Source: Actinosynnema pretiosum (GTDB lineage: Bacteria > Actinomycetota > Actinomycetes > Mycobacteriales > Pseudonocardiaceae). Taken from it: 64,000 nt of DNA. Made by a program: the position numbers and the translations under genes. The notes beneath the pieces were generated by a model. The model searched no databases, was not told the DNA's origin, and saw only the letters and a list, made by a program, of their open reading frames with translations. Shown here in pieces: positions 18,013-25,804 of the stretch (the stretch's first letter is position 1; every line of letters begins with the position of its first letter). Location: NCBI RefSeq assembly GCF_024171695.1, contig NZ_JAMTCF010000003.1, forward strand, positions 295,548 to 359,547, given 5' to 3'.

Positions 18013-19251
18013 TCAGGGGTGCTCGGCGTCCGGCGCGCCCGGCGTGGTCGTGCCCGGTGGCCACGTGCCCGGCGGTGGCCCGTCCGCGCTCGGCGTGCCC
18101 GCTGCGCCCGGCTCGGCGTTCCGGAAGCGCCGGAGCACCACCAGCCCGGCCGTGGCCAGCAGCAGCACCACCGCCGTCACCCACGCGGTCCGCTCCACCG
18201 GCCCGACCCCACCGCCCGGCTCGGCCTCGACCCGCGCGCTCCCCCGGTCCGGCTCCGCGCTCGCCAGCGCCGGGTCCGGGGCCGCCGTCGCGGCGGGCAG
18301 CGGCGGCCTCGGCGGCAGCAGCGGGCTGCGGTCCACCTCGCGGATGCGGCCCTCCAGCGCGCCCACCGGGTTCACCAGCCCGAACCCGGTCCGGTCGTCC
18401 CGCCCCGGCTCCAGCAGGTCGACGGCGCTGATCACCAGCCGGTTCACCACGTTCGCCGCGTCCAGGTCGGGGAACCGCGAGCGCACCAGCGCCACCACGC
18501 CGCTCACCAGCGCCGTCGCCGCGCTGGTCCCGTCGACCGCCGCGTACCCGCTGGCCGACGAGGTGAGCGGCACCGCCGTCACCACCCGCTCGGCGGGCGC
18601 GGCCAGTACGGTCGTCGGCCCGGTGTTGGACCGCGCCCACGGCGAGCCGTCGCGGGTCGTGCCCGCCACCGCGATCACGCCGGGGATGTCGGCGGGCGCG
18701 CCCACGTGCTCCTCGCCGGAGTTGCCGGTGCCCGCGACCACCACGACGTCGTGCTCGAACGCGTAGTCCACCGCGTCGGTCAGCTCGGGCGTCAGGGTCG
18801 CCACCGAGGTCAGCGACAGGTTCACCACGTCGGCCCCGTTGTCCACCGCCCACCGCACGCCCTCGGCGACGGCGGCCAGCGTGAACCCGGTCCCGTCCAC
18901 GCCCACCGACACCGGCAGCACCCGCGCGGCGGGCGCGACGCCCAGCACCCCGCCGGACTCGCCGACCCCGGCGATCAGCGCGGCCATCGCCGTCCCGTGC
19001 CCCGACCGGTCCTGGACCCCGCCGGTGCCGACCGCGTCGCCGACGCCCGTCCCCGGCAGCACCCGACCCGCGAGGTCCGGGCGCGTGTCGTCCACCCCGG
19101 AGTCCACGACGGCCACCACGACCCCGTCGCCGCGAGCCAGCTCGTGCGCCCGGTGCACCCCCAGCGCGTCCAGGTGCCACTGCTGCTGGCCGACCGACCA
19201 GGCGGGTGTCTGCGCGACCATGGCCAGCACCGCGAGCGCGACCGGGAGCAC
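18013..19251 (-). CDS. mycP: Mycosin-like subtilisin protease (type VII secretion-associated)
   Basis: 412 residues, S8 peptidase. Catalytic triad: D50 in VVDSGVDD, H85 in RSGHGTAMA, S243 in DGTSAATALVSG. It has an N-terminal hydrophobic signal and a single C-terminal membrane helix (VTAVVLLLATAGLVVLRRF) preceded by a Pro-rich linker, the layout of mycosins, which stabilise the ESX secretion machine and cleave secreted substrates. No EccB, EccC, EccD or EsxA-type gene lies in the window, so this copy acts with a machine encoded elsewhere or has a separate role. GTG start at 19251. A Gly/Pro-rich tail follows the helix. Confidence 0.88.
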   Translation of the reverse strand: MLPVALAVLAMVAQTPAWSVGQQQWHLDALGVHRAHELARGDGVVVAVVDSGVDDTRPDLAGRVLPGTGVGDAVGTGGVQDRSGHGTAMAALIAGVGESGGVLGVAPAARVLPVSVGVDGTGFTLAAVAEGVRWAVDNGADVVNLSLTSVATLTPELTDAVDYAFEHDVVVVAGTGNSGEEHVGAPADIPGVIAVAGTTRDGSPWARSNTGPTTVLAAPAERVVTAVPLTSSASGYAAVDGTSAATALVSGVVALVRSRFPDLDAANVVNRLVISAVDLLEPGRDDRTGFGLVNPVGALEGRIREVDRSPLLPPRPPLPAATAAPDPALASAEPDRGSARVEAEPGGGVGPVERTAWVTAVVLLLATAGLVVLRRFRNAEPGAAGTPSADGPPPGTWPPGTTTPGAPDAEHP

Positions 19252-19484
19252 CTTCGGAACACCGCCTTGTGGTTCAGGTCACAAATATTCGATGCCGTTC
19301 ATGTTTCGAGCTCAAGAGGTCACGCGCACGGAGTAAGTCCTTCGTTAAGACCCCGTGAACTGTCCCAACCGGCCATGACAGGAACCGGGCGAGCAGGTGG
19401 GATGAAAGTAGCGAATCGTGAGGCGGCGGTGTGCACGCACGCGAATTCGCCAACCCCGTCAAGGAACCCTCCGGAGGTGAACCC

Positions 19485-20117
19485 GTGGCGGTGCTCGATC
19501 CAGACCTCAACGCGGAATCCCAGGCGAAGCGGTCACCACAGGCGAAGCTGCCGACTTCCGCGACGCGCCCCACCGAGCTCCCCCGACCCCGCCAGCGCGA
19601 CCGGGGGCTGCGCGTCGAACCCATGCTCGGCCTGGAGTGGGCGGACGCCATCGAGGCGGCGGGCGGCGCCGAGCTCGCCTCGTCCCCCGCGCAGTCCCGC
19701 AGAGCCTGGGTGCACCGGGCCGACGAGCGCCAGGTGCTCTCGCTGTACCGGGCGGTCCGGGGCGTCGGCGCCCGCGTCCCCGCGCCGTGGTGGCTGCGGG
19801 CGCTCGACCGGGGCAGGCTCCCGTCCCGCGCGGCCGGGTTCGCCGTCGAGGACGAGGTGTCGGTGCTGCTGCTGAGCAGGCCGGGGTGGATCTACGTGCC
19901 GTGGGCGGACGAGGGCGAGGTCGGCTACTGGGAGTTCGTCCCGTCCGAGAGCGGCGTCTACGGCCCGGCCGAGCCCACCACCGTCCAGTTCACCGACGAG
20001 CACCCCGGCTGGGTGGACCTGCTGCCCGCGCACCGGGGGCCGGGACTGCGCCAGCCGATCGCCTTCACCCCCGCCGAGCTGGGCGAGCAGATCGAGGACC
20101 TGGAGAACATCGCGTAG
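19485..20117 (+). CDS. Conserved hypothetical protein
   Basis: 210 residues, not recognised. The GTG at 19485 was chosen for the CGGAGG site seven bases upstream. The first 50 residues are polar and probably disordered; a folded part follows with several tryptophans (WVHRADERQVLSLYR, PWWLRALDRG, PGWIYVPWADEGEVGYWEF). No signal or membrane segment. It sits opposite mycP across a 233-bp divergent promoter region and 22 bp ahead of trmB, so it may be co-transcribed with trmB. Confidence 0.7.
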   Translation: MAVLDPDLNAESQAKRSPQAKLPTSATRPTELPRPRQRDRGLRVEPMLGLEWADAIEAAGGAELASSPAQSRRAWVHRADERQVLSLYRAVRGVGARVPAPWWLRALDRGRLPSRAAGFAVEDEVSVLLLSRPGWIYVPWADEGEVGYWEFVPSESGVYGPAEPTTVQFTDEHPGWVDLLPAHRGPGLRQPIAFTPAELGEQIEDLENIA

Positions 20118-20139
20118 CGCTGTCCTAGGCTGTGCGCCC

Positions 20140-20844
20140 GTGACACCGAGCAAGCAGGAACGCCCCGCGCACCACCGCACCGTCGTCAGCTACGTCCAGC
20201 GAGGCGAGCGGATGACCGTCGGTCAGCAGCGCGCGTGGGACACCCACTGGGACCGCGTCGGCCGCGAGGTCAAGGCGCTCCCCGAGGGGCCGGTGGACTT
20301 CACGGCCTGGTTCGGGCGGGAAGCCCCCGTCCTGCTGGAGATCGGCTCCGGCATGGGTGAGACCACCAGCCAGCTGGTGGCCGCCGCGCCGGAGCTGAAC
20401 TACGTCGCGGTCGAGGTGTACAAGCCGGGCCTGGGGCAGCTTCTGCTGCGCACCGAGGCGCTCGGCGCGACGAACCTGCGGGCCTTCCGCGGCGACGCGG
20501 TCGACCTGCTGGAGTCGCACGTCGAACCGGGGACGCTGGCCGGGGTCCGGATCTTCTTCCCGGACCCCTGGCCCAAGAAGAAGCACCACAAGCGCAGGCT
20601 CGTGCAGCCGGAGTTCGTGAAGCTGCTGGCCAGCAGGCTGCGGCCGGGCGGGACGCTGCACATGGCGACCGACTGGGAGAGCTACGCCGAGCAGATGCTG
20701 GAGGTGTGCTCCGCCGAGCCCGCGCTGCGCAACCTGCACGACGGCTGGGCCCCGCGCCCGGAGTGGCGACCGGTGACGAAGTTCGAGCAGCGCGCGGTCG
20801 AGGAGGAGCGGGTCAGCCACGACCTGATGTTCGAGCGGCTGTGA
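20140..20844 (+). CDS. trmB: tRNA (guanine-46-N7)-methyltransferase
   Basis: 234 residues. Methylates N7 of G46 in the variable loop of tRNAs using S-adenosylmethionine. The SAM motif LEIGSGMGETT, the FPDPWPKKKHHKRR block and the downstream TDWESYAE are diagnostic for TrmB. GTG start at 20140, 22 bp after the preceding gene. In Mycobacterium, trmB (Rv0208c) is also near pckA, which is consistent with the placement of this region near oriC. Confidence 0.97.
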   Translation: MTPSKQERPAHHRTVVSYVQRGERMTVGQQRAWDTHWDRVGREVKALPEGPVDFTAWFGREAPVLLEIGSGMGETTSQLVAAAPELNYVAVEVYKPGLGQLLLRTEALGATNLRAFRGDAVDLLESHVEPGTLAGVRIFFPDPWPKKKHHKRRLVQPEFVKLLASRLRPGGTLHMATDWESYAEQMLEVCSAEPALRNLHDGWAPRPEWRPVTKFEQRAVEEERVSHDLMFERL

Positions 20845-20856
20845 CGCTGCCGGGCT

Positions 20857-20890
20857 GAGTGCGCACAGGGCGCTTCCCCTGTGCGCACTC
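20857..20890. terminator. Bidirectional terminator hairpin
   Basis: 14-bp perfect arms (GAGTGCGCACAGGG and complement) around a 6-nt loop, between the converging trmB gene and the small membrane peptide gene. Confidence 0.8.
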
Positions 20891-20914
20891 CCCGCTCCGC
20901 GTCACCTCTGCCGC

Positions 20915-21013
20915 TCACTTCTGCGAGTCGACGAGCACGCTGGACACCGCCATCAGCACGAGCACGAGCACGCCCAGCGCGGCTCCGGTCCACGTCGCGA
21001 TCGTTGTGATCAT
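20915..21013 (-). CDS. 32-residue single-helix membrane peptide
   Basis: A small gene reading ATG to TGA, with a perfect GGAGGAGAG ribosome site 5-6 bp before the ATG at 21013. The peptide is MITTIATWTGAALGVLVLVL followed by MAVSSVLVDSQK: one hydrophobic helix with a short polar C-terminus. Function unknown. Codon use is GC3-rich like the neighbours, and a terminator hairpin stands after the stop at 20857-20890, so it is a complete transcription unit. It diverges from the histidine kinase gene, and both promoters would lie in the 169 bp between them. Confidence 0.65.
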   Translation of the reverse strand: MITTIATWTGAALGVLVLVLMAVSSVLVDSQK

Positions 21014-21182
21014 CGTTCTCTCCTCCTCCGAGCTTCCCCACCACCAGGGTCGCCCGCGCGCGGGTCATCCGACATCGGCCAGCGGGGTGCTCATCTGCGG
21101 CTTTCCGTCCACCTCGTGGCTGACCCCGCACCCGACCAGGGAGTGACGCAGGTTCACCCGGAAGGTTCTACGGTGTTCTCCC

Positions 21183-22349
21183 GTGGAGGGCACCAACCTC
21201 GAATGGCGGGCACTGGCCCGACGGCAGTGGCCGCTCGCGAGCGTCCTGGTGATGTTCCTGCTGCTCCAAGCGCAGGGCGAGGGCCCCGTCTGGACGAACC
21301 TGATCGGGTCGTTGTCGCTCACCGCACTGGCGGTGGTCTCGCCGCGCAAGCCGTTCGACGCGGTGCTCGCCGCGGCCACCGCGCTGGTGGTGTCCTCCGT
21401 GCTGATGCGCATGACCGAGGCCACGCCGGGGCCCTCGCTGCTGGGCGCGCTGACGGTGGTCGAGCTCGGGGCGATGATGGCGATGGCGGCCATCGTCGTG
21501 CGGCAGGAGGAGGTCTGGCGCTCGACGGTCGCCCTCGTGGTGCTGGTGGTCGCCGGGGTCGCCGAGTACTACATCCGCCCGAACTACTGGGTCAGGTACC
21601 CGGACCACTTCCCCGCCGAGCCCAGCCTGCTGCCGAACGCCGTCGTCACGGTGATCCTGCTGGCGCTGTCGGTGGGGACGGGTTTGTACTTCCGGGCGCG
21701 CGACCGGGAGCGGGCGACGGCGGTGCGGGCCGAGGTGGCGGCGGCGCAGCACGCGGAGCGGATGGCGCTGGCCAGGGAGCTGCACGACGTGGTGGCGCAC
21801 TACGTGACCGGCATCGTCGTGCACGCCCAGGCGGCCCAGGCGGTGCCGCAGGCGGCGCAGGAGGTGCTGCCGATCATCGTGACCAGCGGGAACGAGGCGC
21901 TGACGGCGATGCGGCGGCTGGTCGGCACGCTGCGCGACTCGGAGGCGGCGGCCCCGGAGGCGACGGACAGCGGCCTGGCCGACGACGTGCGCGCGGTGGC
22001 CGAGAAGTCGGGCCAACCGGTGCGGCTGAGCGTCGACCTGCCCGGCGAGTTCCCGGTGGCGCTGGCCAGGTCGGTGCTGCGGCTGGTGCAGGAGTCGCTG
22101 ACGAACACCAGGAAGCACGCGGACGGGGTGACGCGCGTCGACGTGGAGGTGACCAGCGACGGTTCCGCCGTGCGCGTGCGGGTGGCCGACGACGGCCGCC
22201 AGCGAACCTCCCCGCTGACCGGCTCCAGCGGCTACGGCCTGGTGGGGATGCGCGAACGCGCGGAACTCCTCGGCGGCGCCTTCACCGCCGGACCGCGCCC
22301 CACCGGTGGCTGGGAGGTCAGGGCGGAGATCCCGGTCTCCAACGACTGA
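21183..22349 (+). CDS. Orphan sensor histidine kinase (HisKA_3, NarL-type partner)
   Basis: 388 residues. Five or six N-terminal membrane helices (about residues 15-165), then the dimerisation/phosphoacceptor motif ARELHDVVAHYV and an ATPase domain with VQESLTNTRKHA (N box), VADDGR and GYGLVGMRERAELLGG (G boxes). This class normally phosphorylates a LuxR-type response regulator encoded next to it, but none is adjacent: downstream is a repeat tract, upstream a membrane peptide. GTG start at 21183 with a weak ribosome site. The signal sensed is unknown. Confidence 0.92.
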   Translation: MEGTNLEWRALARRQWPLASVLVMFLLLQAQGEGPVWTNLIGSLSLTALAVVSPRKPFDAVLAAATALVVSSVLMRMTEATPGPSLLGALTVVELGAMMAMAAIVVRQEEVWRSTVALVVLVVAGVAEYYIRPNYWVRYPDHFPAEPSLLPNAVVTVILLALSVGTGLYFRARDRERATAVRAEVAAAQHAERMALARELHDVVAHYVTGIVVHAQAAQAVPQAAQEVLPIIVTSGNEALTAMRRLVGTLRDSEAAAPEATDSGLADDVRAVAEKSGQPVRLSVDLPGEFPVALARSVLRLVQESLTNTRKHADGVTRVDVEVTSDGSAVRVRVADDGRQRTSPLTGSSGYGLVGMRERAELLGGAFTAGPRPTGGWEVRAEIPVSND

Positions 22350-22386
22350 CCTGCCGCACGGTGGGGTGGTGTGTGTGGGCCTGTCC

Positions 22387-22565
22387 CATGACCGGCCCGC
22401 ACATGACCGGCCCGCACATGACCGGCCTGCCCATGACCGGCGCGCCACGACCGGCGCGCCTATGACTGACCTGCCCGCGACTGATCTGCCCACGACCGGC
22501 CCGTCCGCGACCGGCCCGTCCGCGACCGGCCCGTCCACGACCGGTTTGTCCACGATGGGGCTCGC
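22387..22565. repeat. 15-bp tandem repeat, 12 units
   Basis: Twelve head-to-tail units of the type CATGACCGGCCCGCA / CGCGACCGGCCCGTC, one of them 14 bp long; the first three and units 8-10 are nearly identical. Begins 38 bp after the histidine kinase stop. The 15-bp period keeps all frames open and makes false pentapeptide-repeat frames. Confidence 0.9.
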
Positions 22566-22735
22566 CTCGCGCCCGGTCTGACTCACGGCTGACCGCTCTG
22601 CGGCTGAGCGGCTCGGAGTAACCGACCTGCTCCGCGACGGGACTCCACGGCGCGGGACTCGCTTCGAGGTGAAAACCGCGCGGTTCACGAGCGGCACGCG
22701 CGGGCGGCGGGTGCGGTACGCGGGTGCCGGGCGGC

Positions 22736-22924
22736 AGGACTTTGGCAGCGGGCAGCGGGACTTCGGACGGCGGGACTCGGATGGCGGGCAGCGGGCGCTG
22801 GGACTCGGGCAGCGGGACTCGGACGGCGGGATTCGGATGGCGGGCAGCAGGCGGTAGTACTCAGGCAGCAGGCAGCAGGCAGCAGGCAGCAGGCAGCAGG
22901 CAGCAGGCAGCAGGCAGCAGGCAG
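22736..22924. repeat. 7-bp tandem array (9 perfect units) preceded by degenerate 14-bp units
   Basis: From 22862 to 22924 CAGGCAG is repeated nine times without error. The 125 bp before it are built from degenerate 14-bp units like GGCAGCGGGACTCG, twice the 7-bp period, and the 220 bp after it carry still weaker traces. This looks like repeated slippage amplification of a short seed. No gene is supported here on either strand. Confidence 0.9.
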
Positions 22925-23177
22925 CGGGACTCGGGTGTCGGGGTGCGGAACGCGGATGTCGGGTGTCGGGCAGCGCGGTGCCGGGACGCGGGTGTCGGGC
23001 GGCGGGTCGTGGGGCGCGGAGAGCGGGCGGTGGAACGCGGATCGCGGGTGGCGAGCAGTCGAACTCTGGCGGTGGGCAGGGGAACTCGGGGAGCGAAATT
23101 CGGGGCGCGGGTAGCGGGCAGGGGAACTCGGGCAGCAGGCGGCGGGCGGCAGGGCCGGCCATGTCTCACGACACGCG

Positions 23178-23212
23178 CGGGTACCGGGACCCGCGCGGAG
23201 TCCCGGTACCCG
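23178..23212. terminator. Perfect 13-bp inverted repeat inside the repeat tract
   Basis: CGGGTACCGGGAC and its complement flank a 9-nt loop; pairing extends outward imperfectly (CACGC). It may end transcription from the histidine kinase or from hsp20, but it is several hundred bases from both. Confidence 0.45.
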
Positions 23213-23313
23213 TGTGCGTGTTCGACTCGCTCATCGATGTTCTTCCGCACGGCCCTTGTTTGGACTGCGCGGACTGGACTGTGCGTGTTGCTGCCCGTGC
23301 GAGTGCTCGTGCC

Positions 23314-23566
23314 CAACCATCGGCATCGGCTCACGCATCAGGCACCGGCTCGATCACCAGGCTCCGGCGGCTCAACCACCAGGCATCGCTTCAACCACCG
23401 GACTCTGGCTCAGCAACCAGGCATCGCTCCAACCGCCAAGCTCTGGCTCAACCACCAGGCCCTGGCTCAACAGCTAGGCATCGGCGGCTCAACAACCAGG
23501 CATCGCTCCAACCACCAAGCCCTGGCCCCAACCGCCAAGCCCCGGCTCGACCATCAGGTCCTGGTC
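23314..23566. repeat. Degenerate ~19-bp tandem repeat
   Basis: About twelve imperfect units of the form AACCACCAGGCATCGCTC or AACCGCCAAGCTCTGGCTC, running up to and across the stop codon of the hsp20 gene at 23554. Between this and the 7-bp array (about 22925-23310) only decayed repeat traces and one hairpin are seen, and no gene. Confidence 0.8.
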
Positions 23567-24222
23567 GGCGCGCCCTCGGCGCCGAACTCCTTGCGGTCCA
23601 CGTGCGCGGCGTCCACCGTGGTGTGGTCGGTGCTGCGGTTCCCCGCGCTGCCGATCGCGATCTTCCTCGGCTTCGTGCGCTCGGCGATCGGGATGCGCAG
23701 GGTCAGGACACCCGCGTCGTAGTCGGCGCGGATGTTCTCCGCGTCCAGGGCGTCGCCCAGGAACAGCTGCCGGGAGAACACGCCCAGCGGTCGCTCCGAC
23801 ACCACCATCTCGACCACGCCCGACTGCTCGACCTCGCTCGGCTGCCCGGTCCTCCGCTCGCCGACCTCGGCGCCCGCGGTACCGGCGGCACCCGCCCCGG
23901 AGTCGTTCGCCGCTGCCAGGCCAGTCCCACCCAGACCAGCCGAACCCCGACCAGCCGCATCCCGCCCGAGGCGTCCCGGCCTGCGCTCGGCCTTCACCGT
24001 GAGCACGTTCCGCTCCACGTCCAGCTCGATCGCGTCCGCCGCCACCCCCGGCAGGTCGAACTCCACCACGAACTCGTCCCCAACCCGGTAAGCGTCCATC
24101 GGCATCATCGCGGGCCGCGACCACGTGCCGCCCTGCCCGCCGGACCCGAGGCCGCCGACGCCCCGCAGCACCTGCTGCGCGAAGCGGTCCAGCTCACGGA
24201 AGGGGTCGGTGCGCATCAACAT
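23554..24222 (-). CDS. Hsp20/alpha-crystallin small heat-shock protein with a Gly/Ala insertion
   Basis: 222 residues; holdase chaperone that binds unfolding proteins. The alpha-crystallin domain starts at about residue 42 ([30 protein letters not shown]) and resumes at 139 ([33 protein letters not shown]). Between them, about residues 83-135 are a Gly/Ala-rich insertion; actinobacterial relatives usually have only a short loop there. The C-terminal IxI-like motif is KIAIG. A GAGGTGG site precedes the ATG. Two RheA-like operators cover its promoter, so heat induction by derepression is expected. Its 3' end runs into repeat DNA. Confidence 0.93.
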   Translation of the reverse strand: MLMRTDPFRELDRFAQQVLRGVGGLGSGGQGGTWSRPAMMPMDAYRVGDEFVVEFDLPGVAADAIELDVERNVLTVKAERRPGRLGRDAAGRGSAGLGGTGLAAANDSGAGAAGTAGAEVGERRTGQPSEVEQSGVVEMVVSERPLGVFSRQLFLGDALDAENIRADYDAGVLTLRIPIAERTKPRKIAIGSAGNRSTDHTTVDAAHVDRKEFGAEGAPTRT

Positions 24223-24271
24223 CAGGAACCACCTCCACGTATCGACTTGCGGTCAATGCGCTGTGGCACCA

Positions 24272-24326
24272 AGACTAGCGCGTCATCACATGGATGACAA
24301 GTCCGAATGTCATCCATCGGACGACA
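24272..24326 (-). promoter_or_regulatory. hsp20 promoter with two RheA-like operators
   Basis: Minus-strand promoter: -35 TTGTCA (24295-24300), 17-bp spacer, -10 TAGTCT (24272-24277). Operator 1, CGTCATC-ACATG-GATGACA (24281-24299), fills the spacer and -35. Operator 2, TGTCATC-CATCG-GACGACA (24308-24326), lies just upstream. Each differs by one base from TGTCATC-N5-GATGACA, the site of RheA, the thermosensor repressor of hsp18 in Streptomyces albus. No rheA-like gene is adjacent. Confidence 0.75.
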
Positions 24327-24330
24327 AATC

Positions 24331-25116
24331 TCAGAACCACCGCCCCAGCGCCGTCGCGGCCCCGTCCTCCGCCAGCGTCCCGGTCACCACGTCCGCCGCC
24401 GCGCGCACCTCCTCGGGCGCCTGCCCCATCGCCACCCCGCACCCGGCCCACCGCAGCATCGCCACGTCGTTGTGCCCGTCGCCGACCGCCGCCGTGCCCG
24501 CCCGGTCCACCCCGAGCTCCCGCCGCAACCGCTCCAGCTCGGCCCCCTTCGACACCCCCTCCGGCACCACGGTCAACCACGCCTCCACGTGGTCCGAGGT
24601 CCACGTGGCCCCTGGCAGCCTGATCCCGGACATCCGCGCGGCCAGCTCCTCCGGGTCCCGCCCGACCCACCGCGCGACCAGGCGCGACGTCGGCTCGGCG
24701 GTGAACTCCCCCACCCCGACCTCGCGCACCTCCCCGGACAGGTCCCCCTCGTCCCACCGCCCGAGCGCCAGGCTCCCCACCCCGACGACCTCGCTCGCGA
24801 ACACCGCCCCCGGCAGCGCCTCCCGCAGCACCGCCAGCGAGGCCGCCGCGTCGAACACCGACCGCCGGACCACCGCCCCCGCCCGGACGTCCCACCACAC
24901 CGCCCCGTTCGAGCACAGCAGCGTCCCGCCCACCCCGAGCCGCTCGGCCACGCCCACGGCGCCGAGCACGCTCCGCCCGGTGGACAGCACGACCCGCGCC
25001 CCGCCCGCGACGGCCCGCCCGACCGCGTCCCGGACGGCGGGCGAGACCTCGTCGCTCCCGGTCGGGACGAGGGTTCCGTCGATGTCCAGCGCGATCAGCC
25101 GGGGTGTCTGCTCCAT
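24331..25116 (-). CDS. HAD-IIB family hydrolase (Cof-like sugar-phosphatase)
   Basis: 261 residues. Motif I ALDIDGTLVPTG, STGRS as motif II region, a Lys in PEGVSKGAELERL and motif III VGDGHNDVAML, with the large C2B cap between II and III: the Cof/HAD-IIB layout. Members remove phosphate from sugar phosphates and cofactors such as FMN; the substrate here is unknown. The stop is five bases from the second hsp20 operator, so transcription of this gene reads into the hsp20 promoter from upstream. Confidence 0.92.
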   Translation of the reverse strand: MEQTPRLIALDIDGTLVPTGSDEVSPAVRDAVGRAVAGGARVVLSTGRSVLGAVGVAERLGVGGTLLCSNGAVWWDVRAGAVVRRSVFDAAASLAVLREALPGAVFASEVVGVGSLALGRWDEGDLSGEVREVGVGEFTAEPTSRLVARWVGRDPEELAARMSGIRLPGATWTSDHVEAWLTVVPEGVSKGAELERLRRELGVDRAGTAAVGDGHNDVAMLRWAGCGVAMGQAPEEVRAAADVVTGTLAEDGAATALGRWF

Positions 25117-25174
25117 TCGGCCACCCTAGGTGAGCTCCCCTCGGGAAACCCGCAGGCCCCGGCGCTGGACCCCA

Positions 25175-25196
25175 TTAATGAATCGTGGTTCAATAA
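25175..25196. promoter_or_regulatory. Probable TetR operator
   Basis: TTAATGAA-N6-TTCAATAA, arms matching at 7 of 8 positions and AT-rich in GC-rich surroundings, six bases before the TetR start codon. It probably gives autoregulation of the TetR-SDR operon; the very short leader suggests a near-leaderless message. Confidence 0.6.
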
Positions 25197-25201
25197 CTCG
25201 C

Positions 25202-25804
25202 GTGGCACGTCCCAAGTCCATCACCGACGAGCGCCTGCTGAAGGCGACCGGCGACGTCATCAGCCGCGAGGGCCCGGACTTCACCATGGCCCAGGTCGCC
25301 GCCGAGGCGCGGGTCTCCGTCGGCACCCTGGCCGCCCGCTTCGGCTCCAAGAGCGGCCTGCTCCAAGCGCTGAGCAGGCGCGAGATCGCCGAGGTCGGCA
25401 ACCGGATGCGCGCCGCGGCCGAGGGCCTGCCGCCGCTGCCGGGGCTCAGGGCCGCCCTCACCGCGTGGTTCTTCGAGGGCACCCCGAACCCGGAGACGGC
25501 GGGCAACCACCTCGCCCAGCTGGGCGTCGACCTCATGGACCCGGCCCTGCGCGCCCTGCTCGCCGACCTGCACGTCGCGATCGAGACCGCCCTGCGCGAC
25601 CTGGTCGCGGCGGCCGACCTGCCGGGCGCCCCGGAGCCCGCGAGGGCGGCGCGGGTGCTGCACGCGCTGGTCTCCGGCGCGACCCTGGACTGGTCGATCC
25701 GACCCGGCGGCGGGCTGGTCGACCGGATGCTCGACGACGTGGACGCGGTGCTGGACGCCTGGGGACGTCCTCTGACGAGGCAACCGGACAAGGGGAGAGC
25801 ATGA
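25202..25804 (+). CDS. TetR/AcrR family transcriptional regulator
   Basis: 200 residues from the GTG at 25202. The N-terminal TetR domain is plain (DERLLKATGDVISREG, MAQVAAEARVSVGTLAARFG, SKSGLLQAL), although the usual YxHF recognition-helix end is AARFGSK. The ligand domain is generic, with a Gly/Pro-rich core; the ligand is unknown. Its stop overlaps the ATG of the SDR gene, so the two form a coupled operon and the SDR is its likely target. The operator is at 25175-25196. Confidence 0.93.
   Translation: MARPKSITDERLLKATGDVISREGPDFTMAQVAAEARVSVGTLAARFGSKSGLLQALSRREIAEVGNRMRAAAEGLPPLPGLRAALTAWFFEGTPNPETAGNHLAQLGVDLMDPALRALLADLHVAIETALRDLVAAADLPGAPEPARAARVLHALVSGATLDWSIRPGGGLVDRMLDDVDAVLDAWGRPLTRQPDKGRA

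Noticed and set aside
22387-23566. CRISPR array
   Set aside because: The repeats are directly contiguous with periods of 7, 15 and about 19 bp; there are no unique spacers and no cas genes.
22724-23722. 332-codon plus-strand frame in the repeat tract
   Set aside because: It is made of translated tandem repeats, has no ribosome site and reads into hsp20 in antisense.
24331-25116. HAD hydrolase as the missing RheA regulator of hsp20
   Set aside because: It has complete HAD catalytic motifs and no DNA-binding domain.
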